DNA of 64,000 nucleotides from Liquidambar formosana (taxonomy: Eukaryota > Streptophyta > Magnoliopsida > Saxifragales > Altingiaceae), in NCBI GenBank assembly GCA_039720395.1, contig CM077827.1, positions 24,828,375 to 24,892,374 of the forward strand. The letters are read 5' to 3'. A program made the translations under genes and the position numbers. Under the pieces are notes generated by a model that saw nothing but the letters and a program-made list of their open reading frames with translations, was not told the origin of the DNA and ran no database searches. Shown piece after piece: positions 58,346 to 64,000 of the stretch (positions are counted from its first letter, which is position 1; each line of letters begins with the position of its first letter).

Positions 58346-58735
58346 CTGATATATAAACTGCTAAGAGTCGAAAAGTTTGAATGGACAATTAGACAAATCG
58401 TGTTTGGGATGAACATCGCTATCTGGATTTTATTTTTCAGAGTCATGCATGTCGAGATCTACTTGACTCATTTGTACTGAATTTCTTGGTGATGGATAAT
58501 GCACTGTCTCATCAATGAATTGCTGATATGGTGTTTGTATTCAAAAGAAAGTAATGATGATTTGTATTTGAAACAAAGGGAGGGATGAGATCATTGAGAA
58601 CATCTATGAGGAATTTGATAATTAACATATATGGTAAGGTCATCCAGTTAGGATAGCAGCTTCTTCCCATGAATTCTAGTTGAATATTGGAAATATAACG
58701 TGCATTTGGGGTTGGTTGGCTTGGGCTCTTCTAGC

Positions 58736-59214
58736 TTTTTTGAGTTTTGAGTCAAGAATTTCACCTTTGGAATCTAGCTAGCATGATAAAATGTTTTGGT
58801 TTTTAGTAATGACAAACATCCAAACACACGAAAACAAATGACCAACATGTGGATCCTAAAAGTTTTGAATAAATGTTTCTATTTGCCCGTCTTAAGTGGT
58901 CACGTACGTCGTTGTATATTACTTGTTGACCCGTAATCGAGGAAATTAATTAAAGAAGCCCAATCGTTGATGATATGGTGCTAGAAATGTCTGCTGGCCC
59001 ATGTAGCTAGAAGATGGAATAGCAGCCAAGTATCTTGAAAGTTCAAAATAGGGACAAAAGGTCACAATCAAGTCAAGAAAGCCATTTAGATGTAAAAAAA
59101 TATTGAAGAATTAGGAGGCATGGCAAAATCAATCATTTTCTAGCTGAGATATATCCACTTACCTAAGTGGTTAAGTTGTATTTCATTTTTCTTTTATTTT
59201 ATTTTATTTTTTCT
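58736..59214. other. Intergenic stretch between duplicates
   Basis: No feature recognised. Confidence 0.5.
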
Positions 59215-59370
59215 TGGGTAATTTGGTGTAGTCCTTTTGTGTTCAAGTGGGGTGCTTTAATTTCTTTGGGAGTGAGGTTTTGATTGGTATAAATGGGCTA
59301 TTTGTGTCTCTTTGTTCTAATATTTTTATTAATTAATTTATCTTTTGCTGATCAAAAATAAAAAAATTTA
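59215..59370 (+). mobile_element. LINE 3' tail fragment
   Basis: TTGGTGTAGTCCTTTTGTG...CTATTTGTGTCTCTTTG and the end TTTTGCTGATCAAAAATAAA resemble the 3' untranslated tails of plant L1-type elements. No coding part remains and no target duplication was found. Confidence 0.4.
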
Positions 59371-60734
59371 CATAAAAAGGGGGGGAGGGGTTTGTGGTGG
59401 GGATTGAGGTGAAATCAAACAAAGTCCATGCAAGTGAATGAATGTCTTATATATTATGATAATTTCATAAGTAAGCTATGCTATAAAGAAAAATTAACTT
59501 CTCATGTCTTAGTCATTGGTCAAGCAGACAAAAGGAAGGAAAATACATACAGCAATTGGACTAAAAATAAAGTTGGTTCGAAACTATTTTTGAACCTTTC
59601 ACTTTCTCACCTAATTTTCCAATATGATATTCAAAGCACGCAAATCTAAAGCAAATTGTTTCTTATATACCACTGATTACATATGTGCATATATGAACCA
59701 CCTCATGGTTCAACATGCCATCTGCGTGGGATGTGGTATTATTTTGAATCACAATAGTATAATTGATTACTTACGATTCGACTTTCCAAACAAGTTTAGA
59801 TGATTTGGTACGGCGACCGGCCAAATCTCTTTGATGAAAAAAAATGTAGAGATATTCTAGAAGCCCAACATTTGAATATATACGGCATGGGAGACGTGAC
59901 TTGAGAGTTGAGAGAGCACACGAAGCATTGGCAAATGATTCAACAAGAAGTGGGCATTTCATCACAGGTGCAATTGATTTGAATTAGTTTTACAGATTTT
60001 GTCTAGCATGGCCATTTCAAACTTTGGCACATTATCGGGTCTACAATCATTATGAAAACGTAACCAACACAGGACCGGTTTTGAATTTTTTGGGATTTTA
60101 GGTGAACTCCTAAAATGAAACCCTCTATACATATTCACAAACACAATAAAATTTATACTTAACAATTTTATTTTATTTTTTTTGGTTTTGGACTTGAATT
60201 TAGTAGATTATTTGGTCATTTGGACCATTGTACATGGACTTGAATTAGAAACTTAAGAGTTATTTAAAACCCTAAAACTTGGATTAGGGCCTTTGCTCAT
60301 CTAGTTATTAAAAAAATATATTTTTGTTTTTTACTTATTACAAGGGTACCAATTAAGTTGGGGCCCTTATTTTTTGTCAAAATTTTAGGACCTTAGGTGG
60401 TTGCCTAAGTGGTCTTACCTCAAGGCTGAGCCTGAACCAACAACTTTTATGTAGGTGACGGGAAAACCAGAGAGAATAAATGAACAGATTAACATCACAA
60501 CAGCTTGCTTCTATTAGTTGTTTTTGATTTGTTCATTCCAGAGAGAGAGTCTCATATCCTTTTTCTTTATTCACTTTCTTTTTTTTTTTTTTTTTTTTTT
60601 TTTTGAAAAGAAGAAAAATTAAGTTTCTAACAACCCTTTGATAAGCCTTGAAAATGATATATCGTGGCCTTCAAAATGATGTTCATAAACTTTTTTTTTT
60701 TTTTTTTTTTGGGCTATTGATCAGCAAAATAAAC
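59371..60734. other. Intergenic stretch
   Basis: Long T runs at about 60580-60604 and 60690-60710. Short open frames have no motif. Nothing else recognised. Confidence 0.45.
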
Positions 60735-60955
60735 CTTTTTTTTTTTAATAGATAAAATAAGAATACCTCAACACAAAGAAGCCCCACCCAACCAACCAAA
60801 AAACGCAACCCCAAACAAAACAGTATCCAGAAACAAGGAAAACTTCCCAGCAAGAAATTGAGAAATAAACGCACAAAGCTAAACCCACCACCACACAAAA
60901 CAACCAAACATTACACAAGCAAATTACAAATACACCACCGGCCAAACAAACAAAA
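60735..60955 (-). mobile_element. Probable LINE 3' end, minus strand
   Basis: On the minus strand a G/T-rich tract (GGGTGGGGCTTCTTTGTG) leads to ATTCTTATTTTATCTATTAA and an A run, the arrangement seen at LINE ends. The hydrophobic open frames across it come from base composition. Confidence 0.4.
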
Positions 60956-61262
60956 AGAGAAATGATTTATATCAATTAACCAAAATGGTTCTTTATTTAA
61001 GATAAAAACTTGTGGCCCTCCGGGATTAGTTGTGTGGTCAAATTCTAATTGTACTATTTACATCAAGGTTGTTGTTTCAATTCCTCGCAGATGTTTACAC
61101 CTTAAAAATCGGCTTAGGAAATTTGTATTTATATTCGGCCAGAATTGTGAAGCCCCTTTTGGGATCGTCCTAGAAAGGCCGAATACCTCATGACGGCAAT
61201 TACCAACCAAGCAGTTATCAATGGCAGATTAGGTTTGGCTCATTAGACCTTATGGTTTAAGT
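60956..61262. other. Intergenic stretch up to the duplication boundary
   Basis: A degenerate tRNA-like pair of boxes (about 61030-61090, ending GTTTCAATTCCTCG) hints at an old SINE but is too weak to call. The duplicate begins at about 61263. Confidence 0.4.
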
Positions 61263-61690
61263 GAGTTAATAAGAGATTTCCGGGACCTTTTTGTATGCTT
61301 GGACTGCTAAAGTTGGTTCACTGGATCCCTTAGTGGTAGAAGCCATGGTGGTTTGCTTAGGTTTGGATGCTGCCCTTAAGGAAGGATTGTCTATGATCAT
61401 GCTTGAAGGTGATGCATCAATTGTTTTGGAACCACTTGTGTGGGAATTCCAAGCTCTGTCTATGGAAGCTAGGAACTTTGTTTTTTCCCACCTTGAGTTG
61501 TCCACTCGCATCCCTGCGCGAGATGCTAACCAGACTACTCATGGCTTAGTTCAATGGGCAATTTCTTGTAATATTTTTGACGGGCCCTTCTTAAATCCCT
61601 GAATTTATTCCTTAATATGGATCATGAGATAGGAGTTGTGGTTCCTCTATCTAATAATATACTCATTTGCTTTTTTTTTTTTTTTTTTTT
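61263..61690 (+). pseudogene. LINE RNase H (RVT_3) relic, copy 2
   Basis: The frame is open from about 61291 to 61602: WTAKVGSLDPLVVEAMVVCLG, MLEGDASIVLEPLVWEFQAL, ARNFVFSHLEL and RDANQTTHGLVQWAISCNIF. It lacks the small insertions that break copy 1. It begins with no ATG and its 5' part was cut by the duplication boundary. The tail ends in a T/A run at 61671-61695. A parallel host gene derived from such a domain is conceivable but nothing supports it. Confidence 0.82.
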
Positions 61691-63276
61691 AGAAAAATCA
61701 ATTCATGACACGTCAAATTGACCGGCATCATCCACTTTACCAAAAGCCCAAAAAAAAAAACAAGGGTTGACCGACATCTTGGGCTTAATGGCGTCTGGCC
61801 TGTGTAGCAAATCCCATGAAAGAAACAGAAATTTTTTTAATGATTTTTGTCTAAATTGGTGGGCGAATACTTTAATTTAATTAATTAATTATTTTTCATT
61901 TTACGGCCTTTTATCTTTCCTGTGGGCCCATACGGAGAGTGGGTCCGTTCTGCCTCATATGGTGAGCCTAGGACGAGAACCTTATGAGTTGGCCCCCGGA
62001 GACTTCTTAACGTTGCGTCCCCTTTACTTTTTTTTTTTTTTTTTCTTAAATTTAATTATTTAATTATTTTTTGAGAATAACATTCTTGCTTGTACATACA
62101 GAGTTGTAATCATATCAGTAGGGTTATATAATCTTATCCTCCTAAATACTACTGGTAAGGTAAAGTACAGGACAAAAGTGTAGGATTACCTAACACTACC
62201 CAAGACATAATTGACTATGAATCTTGATTTTACTTCACCTGAAGTAGTTACCATCTTTTTTTCTTTTTTTAATTTTTTTAAAATTTTTTTAGTAAAATAT
62301 ACTTTATCCGTTTCTAATTGATTATCCCTTTTAAAAAAATACATTTTTTTTAATAAAAAAATACATTTTTTATTATAAAAAAATCCCGTTAAATACTTTC
62401 ATATCAATACATGTATTTATATTTCAATTTTGCCATTAAGTATATAAAAAATTAGAAAAAGAGAAAATACATACTCTTTCAATTAAGGACACTTTAGGAA
62501 ATCAAATAAAAAGAATCATTAAATTTTTAAATGTGACAATAATTTTGGGACATCCCCAAAAAGTAAGGAGACCAATATATATGGCTTTAACTTTATAATT
62601 TATTTGAAGTTAGGTCTATTCATAGATTGTAAATATACCAAGAAACCGTAGGAGTGTACGTATACTAGTGATTTCTATGAATTTTGTTTCAAGAAACGGG
62701 AGTTCTTGAATTCCCACTATTTTAAGGGGCTAGGTGTCAATGCAGACTAGACAATGACTATATATATATATTTTGATGAGAAATCCGAAAATATTAGGGG
62801 AAAGGAAAAGATAAATTCAACAATTGTTTCTTTGTATGCATGGCTAAGCTTAATACTAATTAGTAGCTAAATCCTTCTTACATGGTGCTCTTGTTGGCTA
62901 TAGATTCCTTCTCACTAACTCTACCCATGAGTCATGACAGGAGACCCAACAATAAAAAAGGGTGGTTTATAATTGCATGACATCAAGGAATCAGCACTAA
63001 TATATATGGGATGATCTCCCAAGACTAATAAAATGAGAAATGCAATCCAATTAAGGAATTTAAGAGAAACCCTTGGTGAATCTGTGGGCAAGGCTTCTCT
63101 CTATTTTCTGGATATATGGTGTAGTAAAATGTGGATCATTCATATCACGTAGAACCCGCGAATTCACGTGAAACCTACCAAATATCAATAGTATGTCCAG
63201 GTTTAACTAGACAGTCCAGTTAATGAAAAGGATCCTAATCCCGAATCTACAACCTACTCTATCCTCTCATATCACA

Positions 63277-63775
63277 CTAGGATATATTTATCATGTTGAA
63301 ATCGATGACATCTCTATCGTGAATCTGGCAAGGGAACATGACTGATGCTATTGCAGATGTTAGTATCTGAATAAAAAGAGACGTACTTGGGATGAGCACG
63401 AAGAAAATGCCTAGTCCAATTTGGAACATAGTGGCAAAGAAAATTCCAGCTAGTGGCACTGCCATTGCCTTTGGTGCGTGTGCTTCGGACTTGTTTGCTA
63501 GTGTTGGCCTCCGGCTCTGTCCTTTTCCACCATTGCAAAATGTTGGCAGGATGAAATGCTCTATTGTAAACGTTGGGCATGGTCTTCCAATTTTGTCTCT
63601 TCCCACTATTTTTGTGATCATTCATTTTCTATGGTCAAGACTGATATATAAACTGCTAAAAGTCGAAAAGTTTGAATGGACAATTAGACAAATCGTGTTT
63701 GGGATGAACATCGCTATCTGGATTTTATTTTTCAGAGTCATGCATGTCGAGATCTACTTGACTCATTTGTACTGA
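63277..63775. other. Conserved open stretch of unknown nature, copy 2
   Basis: Partner of 57979-58345. The plus-strand frame here is longer (63392-63775, 127 residues) because the stop of copy 1 is replaced by a sense codon. The minus frame is 114 residues with the same hydrophobic segment. See copy 1 for why coding is doubtful. Confidence 0.35.
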
Positions 63776-64000
63776 ATTTCTTGGTGATGGTCTGATGGAT
63801 AATGCACTGTCTCATCACTGAGTTGCTGATATGGTGTTTGTATTCAAAAGAAAGTAATGATGATTTGTTTTTGAAACAAAGGGAGGGATAAGATCATGAG
63901 AACGTCTATGAGGAGTTTGATAAAATAGCAGCTTCTTCCCATGAGTTCTAGTTGAATATTGGAAATATAACGTGCATTTGGGGTTGGCTGGCCTGGGCTC

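Larger units (their letters stand above)
55452..58735. repeat. Segmental duplication, copy 1
   Basis: Similarity to 61263-64000 starts at TTAATAAGA inside the LINE relic and runs to at least GGGGTTGGTTGGCTTGGGCTC at 58708-58728, after which the window ends for copy 2. Copy 1 is longer because of a foldback MITE (56157-56563), extra units of a tandem repeat (55907-56045), a longer TA run and about 32 bp near 58622-58650. The direct arrangement with about 2.5 kb between copies suggests a local duplication. Confidence 0.93.
61263..64000. repeat. Segmental duplication, copy 2 (runs off the window)
   Basis: Starts inside a LINE relic and matches 55452-58735 in the same order: LINE relic, 47-bp repeats, the phrase GGGCCCATACGGAGAGTGGG (61924 and 56605), T-rich tract, TA run, the unknown open stretch, and the final GGTTGGCTGGCCTGGGCTC. 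It lacks the foldback MITE. Similarity reaches the last base of the window. Confidence 0.93.

Noticed and set aside
61015..61110. Possible tRNA-derived SINE
   Set aside because: Only degenerate A- and B-box-like strings; no clear ends, tail or target duplication.

Overview
This is plant nuclear DNA, most likely from a woody eudicot with a repeat-rich genome. There are no operons, Shine-Dalgarno sites or dense genes. There are very long LTR retrotransposons of Ty3/gypsy type nested inside one another, MITEs, LINE tails, and one intron-less gene for a plant U-box E3 ubiquitin ligase. I cannot name the species from the sequence.

Positions 1-39453 are a single retrotransposon nest. The oldest layer is element C (minus strand): internal pieces 8232-9162, 12226-13772 and 17094-17528, a primer-binding site at 17509-17525, and a 5' LTR starting at 17529 and ending at 39453. 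Other elements sit inside C, most with readable 5-bp target-site duplications. They are LTR fragment B, itself split by element A; solo LTR D (CGGCT); the collapsed element F (GAGAT); solo LTR H (AGACT); solo LTR X, which holds solo LTR I (ATGTG), which holds a hAT-type MITE; and the complete element JK (CATAC). Coding remnants are gag, zinc-knuckle spacer, aspartic protease and a G-patch-like tail, all broken by stops. No reverse transcriptase or integrase is visible. Element JK has both LTRs but only gag, so it is a non-autonomous derivative. The 2.2-3.3 kb LTRs, the PBS and the tandem array next to the 3' LTR suggest a Tat/Ogre-like lineage (inference).

Four diverged LTR subfamilies share three modules at fixed places: a GC-rich palindromic or tandem-repeat block about 180-200 bp upstream of the TATA box; a block of about 55 bp in the transcribed part; and, about 230 bp before the LTR end, a two-part stem-loop whose arms change in a compensatory way between subfamilies. 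The stem-loop is the strongest candidate for undescribed biology.

Positions 39454-49500 are intergenic. They hold a foldback with arms of about 0.86 kb that abuts element C, a Tourist-like MITE, a 188-bp LINE tail with a 17-bp target duplication, a Mutator-like MITE and a local tandem duplication. Positions 49532-50776 encode a PUB22/23/24-type U-box/ARM protein, with a TATA box, a W-box core and a perfect 16-bp inverted repeat upstream. Positions 50777-64000 hold several copies of a foldback MITE family and a segmental duplication (55452-58735 and 61263 to the window end). Each copy carries a LINE RNase H relic and a conserved but unrecognised stretch near its end.
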